DNA of 64,000 nucleotides from Pseudomonas sp. R76 (GTDB lineage: Bacteria > Pseudomonadota > Gammaproteobacteria > Pseudomonadales > Pseudomonadaceae): the NCBI RefSeq assembly GCF_009834565.1, contig NZ_CP019428.1, positions 5,332,001 to 5,396,000 of the forward strand. The letters are read 5' to 3'. Each line of letters starts with the position of its first letter. The stretch's first letter is position 1. The notes under the pieces were generated by a model. The model was not told where the DNA came from and did no database searches. It worked only from the letters and a program-made list of their open reading frames with translations. Shown one piece after another: positions 43,699 through 51,996 of this stretch. Position numbers and translations under genes: made by a program.

Positions 43699-43868
43699 GG
43701 CGCCTTTTTAGCCTGTGACTTCTTGTCACTTGCTTAAAAAATGAAAATTCGTACATCCGTCGACATAAAATTCTTTTTGTCATTTTCAGTGCTGTATCCT
43801 GCCAAGGCTTTTTGAGAGCGCGCAATCACACTGCGATTGATAAACAGATCTTGCGAGGAGCGACGACG

Positions 43869-43997
43869 ATGCACGAGATACCTAATCTCCCCTTCCCAAG
43901 CCTGCACCCAACTGAGCAGCCAGCACCGCAGCAGGCCAGTAGCAAACAGCCTGAGACCAAAGAAGCACAACCAGTCGACAGCAAACGCCAGGACTGA
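43869..43997 (+). CDS. Small Pro/Gln-rich hypothetical protein (42 aa)
   Basis: A 42-residue protein (MHEIPNLPFPSLHPTEQPAP...) rich in Pro, Gln, Ser and Lys, hence probably disordered. It has a good GAGGAG ribosome site nine bases upstream of ATG 43869. The 170-bp upstream gap is AT-rich and looks promoter-like. A 13-bp perfect hairpin follows 14 bp after its stop. No family recognised. Confidence 0.5.
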   Translation: MHEIPNLPFPSLHPTEQPAPQQASSKQPETKEAQPVDSKRQD

Positions 43998-44011
43998 CGC
44001 CGTACCAGACC

Positions 44012-44045
44012 GTGTGGAAAGCGCACCATTGAGCGCTTTCCACAC
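44012..44045. terminator. Strong 13-bp hairpin between two small genes
   Basis: GTGTGGAAAGCGC-ACCATTGA-GCGCTTTCCACAC: perfect stem, 8-base loop. There is no following T run, so it may be a weak terminator, an attenuator or an mRNA-stability element. It lies between the 42- and 60-residue genes. Confidence 0.6.
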
Positions 44046-44071
44046 TGCCTGAATCACCCGAGATACCCGCC

Positions 44072-44254
44072 ATGACTGATACCCTCCACGACACCCCCGA
44101 CGCCGCTGTACTCGACGCTGCCTTGCAGATGATCGAAGTCTGGAACCGCCTCAGCGCCGACAAACAAGCCTTGCTGCTCAAGCGCTTCGGCACCCAGGAA
44201 AACGCCCTGGCCGCCCTGGTCACCACGCAAATGCTCGCGCCTGCCAAACCCTGA
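44072..44254 (+). CDS. Small helical hypothetical protein (60 aa)
   Basis: A 60-residue acidic, helical protein (MTDTLHDTPDAAVLDAALQM...LAALVTTQML). It has no signal peptide or membrane segment. The ATG at 44072 has only a weak ribosome site. It ends 104 bp upstream of the MFS gene. Function unknown. Confidence 0.55.
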   Translation: MTDTLHDTPDAAVLDAALQMIEVWNRLSADKQALLLKRFGTQENALAALVTTQMLAPAKP

Positions 44255-44358
44255 TCTGTACCTGATCTGAAGTTTTTGCTGGTTTGCCGCCCCACCCGGC
44301 CCTCGCGCCGGTATCATTAGCAGCCTATCTTTACCTGCTGCGACAGTGGACCTCTCCC

Positions 44359-45555
44359 ATGCCAGATACCCAGCGCCCCATGGCGGTCACGCTGCAAGTC
44401 GTTTCCATCGTGCTGTTCACCTTTATCGGTTACCTGAATATCGGCATTCCCCTGGCTGTGTTGCCGGGCTATGTCCACAGTGAACTGGGCTACGGCGCGG
44501 TCATCGCCGGCCTGGTGATCAGCGTGCAATACCTGGCCACGCTGCTCAGCCGCCCGTATGCCGGCAAGATCATCGATAACCTGGGCAGCAAGCGCGCAGT
44601 GTTGATCGGCTTGGTCGGCTGCGGCCTGAGTGGCGTGTTCATGTTGCTGGCGGCGTGGTTTTCCAGCCTGCCGGCCGTCAGCCTGGTAAGCCTGCTGATT
44701 GGCCGACTGGTCCTGGGCAGCGCGGAAAGCCTGGTAGGTTCAGGCGCCATCGGCTGGGGCATTGGCCGGGTCGGCGCAGCCAATACGGCCAAGGTCATCT
44801 CATGGAACGGCATCGCCAGTTACGGCGCGTTGGCCGTCGGTGCACCGCTTGGGGTGGTGCTGGTCAGCCACTTCGGGTTGTGGAGCATGGGCGTCAGTAT
44901 CATTTTGCTGGCGGTGCTGGGCGTGCTGTTGGCCTGGAACAAAGTCGCGGCGCCGATTGTGGCCGGTGTGCGCCTGCCGTTCATGAACGTGCTGGGCCGC
45001 GTATTGCCCCACGGCTGCGCGCTGGCGCTGGGCTCGATCGGCTTTGGCACCATCGCCACATTTATCACCCTGTATTACACCACCCAGCACTGGGACAACG
45101 CGGTATGGGCCCTGAGCCTGTTCGGCGCCAGCTTTATCGGTGCACGCCTGCTGTTCGGCAATTTGATCAACCGTATCGGCGGCTTTCGCGTGGCGATTGC
45201 CTGCCTCTCAGTGGAAATCCTCGGCCTGCTGTTGCTGTGGCTGGCGCCGGATGCGCACTTGGCACTCGCCGGTGCGGCGTTGAGCGGATTTGGCTTTTCC
45301 CTGGTGTTTCCGGCGTTGGGGGTGGAGGCGGTCAACCTGGTGCCAGCGTCCAGCCGCGGTTCGGCAGTGGGAGCGTATTCGCTGTTTATCGACCTGTCGC
45401 TGGGCATCACCGGCCCGCTGGCCGGTGCGGTGGCGGCAGGCTTCGGCTTTGCCTCGATCTTCCTGTTCGCCGCCCTCGCCGCCGCCGGCGGCCTGCTGCT
45501 GAGCCTGTACTTGTACCGGCAAGCACCCAAGGCCCGCGAGGCGCGCGACGCCTAG
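44359..45555 (+). CDS. MFS transporter (arabinose-efflux-like)
   Basis: A 398-residue, 12-helix major facilitator. The first helix is [26 protein letters not shown]. The loop 2-3 motif appears as [20 protein letters not shown] (A-like), and the long hydrophobic halves are similar. It is most like the YhhS/YfcJ UPF0226 group of efflux proteins, so it is likely an exporter of small molecules of unknown identity. It ends sharing a CTAG with the convergent arfB stop. Confidence 0.87.
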   Translation: MPDTQRPMAVTLQVVSIVLFTFIGYLNIGIPLAVLPGYVHSELGYGAVIAGLVISVQYLATLLSRPYAGKIIDNLGSKRAVLIGLVGCGLSGVFMLLAAWFSSLPAVSLVSLLIGRLVLGSAESLVGSGAIGWGIGRVGAANTAKVISWNGIASYGALAVGAPLGVVLVSHFGLWSMGVSIILLAVLGVLLAWNKVAAPIVAGVRLPFMNVLGRVLPHGCALALGSIGFGTIATFITLYYTTQHWDNAVWALSLFGASFIGARLLFGNLINRIGGFRVAIACLSVEILGLLLLWLAPDAHLALAGAALSGFGFSLVFPALGVEAVNLVPASSRGSAVGAYSLFIDLSLGITGPLAGAVAAGFGFASIFLFAALAAAGGLLLSLYLYRQAPKAREARDA

Positions 45556-45965
45556 AAGTCGACCTTGCCGCGCCCAGCCTTGATGCTGCCGCGCTTGGTC
45601 TTGGATTCGAGCCGACGCTTCTTCGAGCCCAGCGTCGGTTTGGTCGGGCGGCGCTTCTTCTCGACCTTGGTGGCGCTGAGGATCAACTCCACCAAACGTT
45701 CCAGCGCATCCGCGCGGTTCTGTTCCTGGGTCCGGTATTGCTGGGCTTTGAGCACCAATACGCCTTCACTGGTGATCCGGCTGTCACGCAGCGCCAGCAG
45801 CCGCTCCTTGTAGAAGTCCGGCAATGACGACGCCGGAATATCAAACCGCAAGTGCACTGCGCTCGACACCTTGTTGACGTTCTGCCCACCGGCGCCCTGA
45901 GCGCGAATGGCGGTCAGCTCGATCTCGGCATCGGGCAGGTGCACATTGTTGGAAATAACCAGCAT
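45552..45965 (-). CDS. arfB: Alternative ribosome-rescue factor ArfB (YaeJ)
   Basis: A 137-residue peptidyl-tRNA hydrolase that frees stalled ribosomes. The GGQ motif is at residues 26-28 ([19 protein letters not shown]). The basic C-terminal tail ([29 protein letters not shown]) inserts into the mRNA channel, as in E. coli YaeJ. It starts at ATG 45963-45965, 12 bp downstream of the pentapeptide-repeat gene. Confidence 0.95.
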   Translation of the reverse strand: MLVISNNVHLPDAEIELTAIRAQGAGGQNVNKVSSAVHLRFDIPASSLPDFYKERLLALRDSRITSEGVLVLKAQQYRTQEQNRADALERLVELILSATKVEKKRRPTKPTLGSKKRRLESKTKRGSIKAGRGKVDF

Positions 45966-45977
45966 CACTGAAAAACC

Positions 45978-46661
45978 TTAGGCAACGGACAAGCCCAACT
46001 CGGACAACAACATCGACGCCTGGGCTTTGGAAATCACGGCGCCTTTGAACAGTTTGGCATCATTGAGGCGAAAACCGCTCAAATCCGCACCCCGCAGGTC
46101 GGCCCCGGCGAAATTGGCGCCGTTGATGCGCGCATGGGCGAGGCTGCAATCGATCAGTTCGGCCTTGCGAAAGTCAGCATCCGACAAGTCGCTGTCGGAG
46201 AAATCCAGGTTGTTCAGCACGGTACGGGCAAACGACAGGCCGGACAAAAATGCACTGTTGAGCCGGGTTTCGCTGAAGCTCAAGCCCAGCGACGCACAAT
46301 GGGTGAAGTTGGCGCCGGTCAGCTTGCAGTGGGCAAAACCGGCCTGGGACAGTTTGCTGCGCTGCCAGCGAGTGTTATTCAGGTCGCAGCTGTGGAACTG
46401 CGCTTCCAGCAGGTTTGCCGCCTCGAATATGGCGTGGGCGGCGCGGCAACTGTTCCACTGGGTGCCTTCAAGGCGCGAACCGAGAAACGAGGTCTGCACC
46501 AGGATGCAACGCTCGAACACCCAGTGGTCCAGCACCATCCGCGACAGATCGGCCCCACTCAAGTCGACGCCAATCAGGCGCAACGGCCCGCTGTGCTGGT
46601 CGATCAGGTCTTCCAGCGCATCGCGTTGCAAGCTGCCGCCGTCGATATCGGTGTGCTGCAT
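45978..46661 (-). CDS. Pentapeptide-repeat protein
   Basis: A 227-residue protein with repeated A(D/N)LXX blocks (LSGADLSR, FEAANLLEA, LTGANFTH, LSDADFRKAELIDC, INGANFAGADLRGADLSG), which form a right-handed quadrilateral beta-helix. Some family members mimic DNA and protect gyrase; others have no known role. The short C-terminal helix (VISKAQASMLLSELGLSV) is also seen in related Pseudomonas proteins. The ATG at 46659-46661 has GGAGG five bases upstream. It is likely co-transcribed with arfB. Confidence 0.9.
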   Translation of the reverse strand: MQHTDIDGGSLQRDALEDLIDQHSGPLRLIGVDLSGADLSRMVLDHWVFERCILVQTSFLGSRLEGTQWNSCRAAHAIFEAANLLEAQFHSCDLNNTRWQRSKLSQAGFAHCKLTGANFTHCASLGLSFSETRLNSAFLSGLSFARTVLNNLDFSDSDLSDADFRKAELIDCSLAHARINGANFAGADLRGADLSGFRLNDAKLFKGAVISKAQASMLLSELGLSVA

Positions 46662-46723
46662 GGGGCCTCCGGGCAAGTATCGATGAAAAACCAGGGCGCG
46701 AGTCTAACCTGCCCGCGCCCACA

Positions 46724-46749
46724 AAAAACCCGGCACGGCGCCGGGTTTC
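46724..46749 (-). terminator. Terminator of the amino acid permease gene
   Basis: AAACCCGGC-ACG-GCGCCGGGTTT; on the minus strand followed by T residues, 18 bp past the permease stop. Confidence 0.85.
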
Positions 46750-46767
46750 TTGTTTACGGGAAGCGTC

Positions 46768-48186
46768 CTACTCCAGAACCGTCCTCGTTGCGCTCAAAGC
46801 CGCTTGCGCCTTCTTGTTCTTGATCCAGTAGCACAGCCCCATAAACGCCACCCATACCGGAATTGCGTACACCGACACTTGAATCCCCGGAATCATCAAC
46901 ATGACGACCAGGATGAACGCGACAAACGCCAGGCAGACGTAGTTGCCGTAGGGATACCACAGCGCCTTGAACAACGGCACCTGGCCGGTGCGGTTCATGT
47001 GCTGGCGGAACTTGAAGTGGGAGAAGCTGATCATCGCCCAGTTGATCACCAGCGTGGCCACGACCAGCGACATCAGCAGTTCCAGCGCATGTTGCGGGAT
47101 CAGGTAGTTCATCAGCACGGCCACCAGGGTGATCGCCGCCGACGCGAGGATCGAACGCACCGGCACGCCGCGCTTGTCGATCTTCGCCAAGGCCTTCGGC
47201 GCATCGCCCTGCTCAGCCATGCCCAGCAACATGCGGCTGTTGCAGTAGGTGCCGCTGTTGTACACCGACAGCGCCGCAGTCAGCACCACGAAATTGAGGA
47301 TATGCGCGGCGGTGTTGCTGCCCAGCATCGAGAACACCTGCACGAACGGGCTGCCGCTGTAGGCATCGCCGGACGCGTTGAGGGTCGCCAGCAGGCTGTC
47401 CCACGGCGTAAGCGACAACAGCACCACCAGTGCGCCGATGTAGAAAATCAGGATGCGGTAGATCACCTGGTTGATCGCTTTTGGGATCACGGTGCGAGGC
47501 TGGTCGGCTTCGGCGGCGGTAAAGCCGAGCATTTCCAGGCCGCCGAATGAAAACATGATGATCGCCATGGCCATCACCAATCCGCCCACGCCATGGGGGA
47601 AGAAACCGCCGTGGTCCCACAGGTTGCTCACCGAGGCTTGTGGGCCGCCGCTGCCGCTGACCAGCAAATAACTGCCCAGCGCAATCATGCCGACGATGGC
47701 AACCACCTTGATAATCGCAAACCAGAACTCGGCCTCACCGAAGACTTTGACGTTGGCCAGGTTGATCAGGTTGATCAGCACGAAGAACGCCGCCGCCGAG
47801 ACCCAGGTCGGGATCTCCGGCCACCAGTAGTGCACGTATTTGCCGACCGCGGTCAGTTCGGACATGCCCACCAGGATGTACAGGATCCAGCAGTTCCAGC
47901 CCGACAGGAAGCCGGCGAAACCGCCCCAGTACTTGTGGGCAAAATGGCTGAAGGAGCCGGCGACCGGCTCTTCGACGATCATTTCGCCAAGCTGGCGCAT
48001 GATCATGAAGGCGATAAAGCCGCAGATGGCATAGCCCAGGATCATCGACGGGCCGGCGGATTTGAGCACCCCGGCCGAGCCCAGGAACAGGCCGGTGCCG
48101 ATGGCGCCACCGAGGGCGATCAACTGGATATGCCGATTTTTCAGGCCGCGTTTCAGCTCGCCTGAAGAGGAATGGGGTCCACTCAT
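46768..48186 (-). CDS. Amino acid permease, APC/AAT family (AroP-like)
   Basis: A 472-residue, 12-helix transporter. The N-terminal family signature is clear: LKNRHIQLIALGGAIGTGLFLGSA, followed by GPSMILGYAICGFIAFMIMRQLGEM and FSFGGLEMLGFTAAEA. The first helix and length match AroP, GabP and ProY-like proton/amino-acid symporters; substrate not decided by sequence alone. I take the ATG at 48184-48186 (MSGPHSSSGEL) over an in-frame TTG six codons upstream, though no strong ribosome site is visible at either. Confidence 0.88.
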   Translation of the reverse strand: MSGPHSSSGELKRGLKNRHIQLIALGGAIGTGLFLGSAGVLKSAGPSMILGYAICGFIAFMIMRQLGEMIVEEPVAGSFSHFAHKYWGGFAGFLSGWNCWILYILVGMSELTAVGKYVHYWWPEIPTWVSAAAFFVLINLINLANVKVFGEAEFWFAIIKVVAIVGMIALGSYLLVSGSGGPQASVSNLWDHGGFFPHGVGGLVMAMAIIMFSFGGLEMLGFTAAEADQPRTVIPKAINQVIYRILIFYIGALVVLLSLTPWDSLLATLNASGDAYSGSPFVQVFSMLGSNTAAHILNFVVLTAALSVYNSGTYCNSRMLLGMAEQGDAPKALAKIDKRGVPVRSILASAAITLVAVLMNYLIPQHALELLMSLVVATLVINWAMISFSHFKFRQHMNRTGQVPLFKALWYPYGNYVCLAFVAFILVVMLMIPGIQVSVYAIPVWVAFMGLCYWIKNKKAQAALSATRTVLE

Positions 48187-48832
48187 GAAAAGGGTCTCAC
48201 GCAAGGTTTGATGATGTTGAATGCACGTTGCTGTCTTGAATCTCGACTCAAGCAGCGCCGCTCAAACCCCAGCGCAGGCACCAGGAGTACAGCGTCTTTC
48301 TAACGGTCATGCGTCACCTGTTTGTTTTTATCTGTGACGAAATCGAACCCGCCCGGCTCGTGGTCGGACGGAGTGATCAGGGTCGGTAAACCCTGGGTCT
48401 TGGCCTTTTGCGTGGATACGCAAGGGGGGTCACAGTAAAACGCGGCGCATTGTACATCGCTCAACAGCTTCTGGCCGCCCCCGCAAAGCGTCCGCGACAA
48501 ACTGTCAGAGATTCCTTACAGCCAGACAACCCCCAGTAAGTCCTGGACCAGAGCGTAAAGTTGTCGTTACACCGCGTAAAACCAGCGTTACAGACAGCTC
48601 AAACCCTCATTCACCAGAAAATTGTCAGTGGCAAAAACCTGATCAATCGTTTCAGCCAGCTCACTGTTTTTTCTAAAAAAAATCAAACCGCAAAAAACAG
48701 AAGAAAAAATCCAAATGAAACCGTGTCAATAAATTTTTTGCATTCTGAAACACTCTCGCCTAGGTTCTTGCACTTGCCCAGCGAAGCCCGCTGGCAAGCC
48801 GTTCTCAAACAACGTCCTCTAGGAGATACACC
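48187..48832. other. Long intergenic region upstream of the peptide/M29 unit
   Basis: This 646-bp gap has no convincing gene. It contains the leftward permease promoter region (48187-48300), a small CCTTTTGCGT-GGAT-ACGCAAGG hairpin near 48404-48426, and an unusually AT-rich stretch (about 48660-48760) against the GC-rich background. A sigma-70-like promoter for the 45-residue peptide lies at its right end. Confidence 0.6.
48738..48766 (+). promoter_or_regulatory. Candidate sigma-70 promoter for the small-peptide unit
   Basis: TTGCAT, 17 bp spacer, TAGGTT, in an AT-rich context 67 bp upstream of the peptide start codon. The -10 is weak; an activator may be needed. Confidence 0.4.
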
Positions 48833-48970
48833 ATGCAAGCACTGGAAAACGACCTGGAAACCGAACTGCAACTCGACGATTGGTTTGAAGCGCCGACCCA
48901 TGAGGCCGCCGTTGAAATGATGCAAGCCGATGCCGTTGTGCCGTTCGGCACCGCGATGTGGCCTTTCTAA
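48833..48970 (+). CDS. Small acidic peptide gene, possible RiPP-like precursor (45 aa)
   Basis: A 45-codon gene from ATG 48833 to TAA 48970, with a strong AGGAG eight bases upstream. It begins MQALENDLETELQLDDWFEA (acidic helical, leader-like), then a middle APTHEAAVEMMQADA, and ends VVPFGTAMWPF, an aromatic/Pro tail unlike the rest. An acidic amphipathic first part and a short distinct C-terminus is the layout of ribosomally made peptides that are later modified. The next gene, 73 bp downstream on the same strand, is an M29-type metallopeptidase homologue. I do not recognise the family; coding status rests on the ribosome site and intact frame. Confidence 0.6.
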   Translation: MQALENDLETELQLDDWFEAPTHEAAVEMMQADAVVPFGTAMWPF

Positions 48971-49043
48971 CACCCGGCAGGCATCCGGCAGGTGCTGTGC
49001 ACGGCACCTGCCCCCTTACCCAAGGCACAGAAGGACACACGTC

Positions 49044-50003
49044 ATGGACAAGGCCCGCGCCGTCGAACACTTTCTCTACTACCTCGCTCACCACCCGGCC
49101 CTCAGCGGCCTGAGCCGCCCTACCGTGCTGCTGGGCCATACCGAACGCTACGACGCCATCGCCCAGGCAATCACCCACGGCAGCGCCGCCCGTTTCAATT
49201 TCCAGGTGCAGCGCCTGGACCTGGCCGCCAGCGACACCCTGGCCGACGCCATTGAAGCCTGCGACCTGTACCTGTTTCTCTACGATTCCTCGACCCTGCC
49301 CAACCCACGTGCCGAAGGCCCGGACTTTATCCGCGCACTGCAAGGCGTGATGGCCGAGCATTGGAAGAAATCCCTGCTGTTCAAGGATTATGGCGACTAC
49401 TTCTACGACACCTTCAGCGTCGAGCCGCAGCGCATTGCCGACCTCAACGCCACTTTGATCCGGCGCATGTCCCAAGCCAACGTGCTGAGCTTTACCGACA
49501 AACACGGCTCACGCCTGGAAGCACCGATGAGCAGCATCAAGAAGTGGACCAACATCAACGGCGTCGGCAACCACGACCTGGCGCCGGGCGAAATCGCTAC
49601 CCACAGCGAGGCCATCAATGGCCAGGTAAGGTTTGTCGGCACCTTTCTCAGCACCATCCCGTTTGCGCGCAAATACGGCGTGCTGCAATCACCGCTGGAA
49701 CTGTGGATCGAGAACTCGACCATTTGCAGCGTGGCCAGCGATGTACCGGGGCTGGCGGATGACTTCAACAAATACCTGAATGCCAACCCGTCCAACCGCC
49801 GCGTGGAGGAGTTGGGGATTGGCACCAATGAAGGGGTCAAGGATTTGTATGCGCGCAACGCCGGCTTTGAAGAGCGCCACTGCGGCTTGCACCTGGGCCT
49901 GGGCGGCGGGCAGAAAGGCAGCCATCACCTGGATTTGATCTTTGCCAGCGGCGTGTTGGCGCTGGATGACAAGCCGGTGTTTGATGGGACGTTTGCCTTT
50001 TAG
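49044..50003 (+). CDS. Shortened M29 (aminopeptidase T-like) metalloprotein
   Basis: A 319-residue protein whose C-terminal two thirds matches the M29 aminopeptidase fold. The metal-site residues are recognisable in order: GEIATHSEA (E183), EELGIGTN (E256/E257), CGLHLGLGGG (H283) and SHHLDLIF (H294/H295 and D297). M29 aminopeptidases are usually near 400 residues, with a longer N-terminal domain; here that region is short and unlike theirs. It may trim or modify the peptide encoded just upstream, or bind a ligand. It starts at ATG 49044 with AAGGA nine bases upstream and ends before a REPIN. Confidence 0.75.
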   Translation: MDKARAVEHFLYYLAHHPALSGLSRPTVLLGHTERYDAIAQAITHGSAARFNFQVQRLDLAASDTLADAIEACDLYLFLYDSSTLPNPRAEGPDFIRALQGVMAEHWKKSLLFKDYGDYFYDTFSVEPQRIADLNATLIRRMSQANVLSFTDKHGSRLEAPMSSIKKWTNINGVGNHDLAPGEIATHSEAINGQVRFVGTFLSTIPFARKYGVLQSPLELWIENSTICSVASDVPGLADDFNKYLNANPSNRRVEELGIGTNEGVKDLYARNAGFEERHCGLHLGLGGGQKGSHHLDLIFASGVLALDDKPVFDGTFAF

Positions 50004-50048
50004 AACCCGACTACTTAGAACCCAACTACCAAAAACAATGAAGCCCCA

Positions 50049-50135
50049 TGTGGGAGCTGGCTTGCCTGCGATAGCCTCACTGTGGTCTGCCTGACATACC
50101 GAGGTGCCTGCATCGCAGGCAAGCCAGCTCCCACA
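50049..50135. repeat. REPIN-like inverted pair (family A) plus fragment
   Basis: TGTGGGAGCTGGCTTGCCTG with its inverse. A partial extra copy (CCAGCTCCCACATT) follows at 50139-50152, so one arm appears partly duplicated. Confidence 0.88.
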
Positions 50136-50177
50136 AAGGCCAGCTCCCACATTGGAACGGGTTACCAAATCCAGACC

Positions 50178-50212
50178 AAAAAAAACGCCAACCCTAGGGT
50201 TGGCGTTTTTTT
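50178..50212. terminator. Bidirectional terminator between the M29 unit and rluB
   Basis: AACGCCAACCCT-AGGGTTGGCGTT perfect palindrome with A and T runs on either side. Confidence 0.92.
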
Positions 50213-50226
50213 ATGCCGCACTTACA

Positions 50227-51468
50227 TCACTGCGGCTTCTTGCGACCAAAACCAGGACGCTGACCGGAACCGGCCGGGGCGCCACGGCGCTTGCCCGACG
50301 GCTCGTCGGCGACCAGTTTCGGGCCAGGGCGCTTATTCGCCGCAGGCTTGGCTGGGCGCTTGGTGCTGGCGTTGTCGGCTGGGCGATCGGATGCCGGAGC
50401 ACCACGGCCTTCACCACGATTGCCGCGACCACCGGCTGGCGCGTCACCGCGTGCAGGGCGCGGCGTGCGTGGCGCACGCTCACCTTCCTGGCGCGACGGC
50501 GCTGTTGGGCGACGCTCGCCTTCGATGTGCGGCTCACGGGAAATACGACCACCGGTCGCCGGTGCATTCAACGCCGGGCGCAGGGTGCGGGCCACACGTT
50601 CGGTGCGGGCCACAGGGCGCGACGATTTACGCTGCATACGCTCAAGTTTGTCTTTGCTCTTGGCGTTCATCTGCGGCATCGCGACCGGCGTCAGGCCCAC
50701 TTCGGCGCTGAGGATGTCGACTTCGTACTGGCTCATTTCGCGCCAGCGGCCCATCGGCAGGTCGGAGTTCAGGAACACGGGGCCGAAACGCACGCGCTTC
50801 AGGCGGCTGACCACCAGGCCTTGGGATTCCCACAGGCGACGTACTTCACGGTTACGGCCTTCCATCACCACGCAGTGATACCAGTGGTTGAAACCTTCGC
50901 CGCCGGGTGCCTGCTTGATGTCGGTGAACTTGGCCGGGCCGTCTTCTAGGACCACGCCGGCTTTCAAGCGCTCGATCATCTCGTCGTCGACTTCACCACG
51001 TACACGCACGGCGTATTCGCGGTCCATCTCGTAGGACGGGTGCATCAGGCGGTTGGCCAATTCACCGTCGGTGGTGAACATCAGCAAGCCGGTGGTGTTG
51101 ATGTCCAGACGACCGATGTTGATCCAGCGGCCTTCTTTGGGCTTGGGCATCTTGTCGAACACGGTCGGACGGCCTTCCGGGTCGTCACGGGTGCAGATCT
51201 CGCCGTCGGGCTTGTTGTACATGATCACGCGGCGCACCGATTCGGCGGCCTCTTCACGCTTGATGACCTTGCCATCAATGGTGATTGCATCGTGCAGGTC
51301 GACGCGCTGGCCAAGGGTGGCTTCAACGCCGTTGACCTTGATGCGCTTCTGGGTGATCCAGGCTTCGACGTCGCGGCGCGAGCCCACGCCGATACGCGCC
51401 AGCACCTTTTGCAGTTTTTCACCTGCTGGGCCGATTTCCTGGCTGTCGTTCTGGTCTTGGTCGTTCAT
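50227..51468 (-). CDS. rluB: 23S rRNA pseudouridine synthase RluB with extended basic tail
   Basis: Makes pseudouridine 2605 of 23S rRNA. It has an N-terminal S4 RNA-binding domain (KLQKVLARIGVGSRRDVEAWI) and a catalytic domain with the RLD motif GRLDINTTGLLMF (Asp122). The last about 150 residues are a disordered Arg/Pro/Gly/Lys-rich tail (PARGDAPAGGRGNRGEG...), longer than in E. coli RluB. The ATG at 51466-51468 has GGAGGTG six bases upstream. Confidence 0.95.
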   Translation of the reverse strand: MNDQDQNDSQEIGPAGEKLQKVLARIGVGSRRDVEAWITQKRIKVNGVEATLGQRVDLHDAITIDGKVIKREEAAESVRRVIMYNKPDGEICTRDDPEGRPTVFDKMPKPKEGRWINIGRLDINTTGLLMFTTDGELANRLMHPSYEMDREYAVRVRGEVDDEMIERLKAGVVLEDGPAKFTDIKQAPGGEGFNHWYHCVVMEGRNREVRRLWESQGLVVSRLKRVRFGPVFLNSDLPMGRWREMSQYEVDILSAEVGLTPVAMPQMNAKSKDKLERMQRKSSRPVARTERVARTLRPALNAPATGGRISREPHIEGERRPTAPSRQEGERAPRTPRPARGDAPAGGRGNRGEGRGAPASDRPADNASTKRPAKPAANKRPGPKLVADEPSGKRRGAPAGSGQRPGFGRKKPQ

Positions 51469-51612
51469 CTTAAGCACCTCCCGGTGGGTCGATTCAGGCG
51501 TGGCCTGAAGAATGTTGAAAGCTGGGCTTTGGGCGAATAGGTCGCCAAAGGGTCGCGAATCATACGCGTATGGCGCGCGTTGCGCATCACAGACTAGTCG
51601 ATAAGGCCCCAG

Positions 51613-51804
51613 TCATTTGCTTTTCCGCCGACCGGTGGCGCCCAGAGCCAGCAATCTCAGCTCGGCTTCGGCCAAAACTGTGCGTTTGTCGACTTTGTCG
51701 AGTTTCTTCCAGGCACGGATTTCGCGCTTGCTGCGGCCACAGCCGACGCAAATGTCATCGCTGAATTTGCAGATGCTGATGCAGGGGTCTTTGGTGGAAC
51801 TCAT
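51613..51804 (-). CDS. DUF1289 small cysteine protein
   Basis: A 63-residue protein with four Cys spaced as in DUF1289 (C8, C12, C19, C22: PCISICKFSDDICVGCGRS). It is probably a metal- or Fe-S-binding module. The ATG at 51802-51804 has GGAGG six bases upstream. It lies upstream of rluB in the same direction. Confidence 0.88.
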   Translation of the reverse strand: MSSTKDPCISICKFSDDICVGCGRSKREIRAWKKLDKVDKRTVLAEAELRLLALGATGRRKSK

Positions 51805-51815
51805 TTGAATCCTCC

Positions 51816-51970
51816 CTGGGAGCTGGCTTTTCTGTGGGAGCTGCCTTGTGTGGGAGCCGGGCTTGTGTGGGAGCTGGCTTGCCTGCGATGGCATCATCTC
51901 GGTTTAAACTTTGAGACAGAGGCGCCTGCATCGCGGGCAAGCCCGGCTCCCACACAAGCCAGCTTCCACA
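51816..51970. repeat. Complex REPIN-like cluster (family A), several nested copies
   Basis: Several partial arms in a row: CTGGGAGCTGGC, CTGTGGGAGCTGCC, GTGTGGGAGCCGGGC and a full TGTGGGAGCTGGCTTGCCTG arm, then inverse arms ending AGCTTCCACAGGG. It looks like repeated insertion or slippage into an older copy. It lies between scpB and the DUF1289 gene. Confidence 0.85.
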
Positions 51971-51996
51971 GGGTTTCCAGTGTCTGGCAGACCGGG

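Noticed and set aside
48300..48500. 66-codon leftward frame with several Cys
   Set aside because: No ribosome site and a codon pattern unlike neighbours; more likely promoter DNA of the permease.
48755..48790. Sigma-54 promoter before the small peptide
   Set aside because: TTGCA is present but no TGGCA at the needed spacing.
48561..48920. 119-codon rightward frame before and across the small peptide gene
   Set aside because: Its first part is AT-rich leader DNA with odd codon use, and it runs out of frame through the better-supported 45-codon gene.
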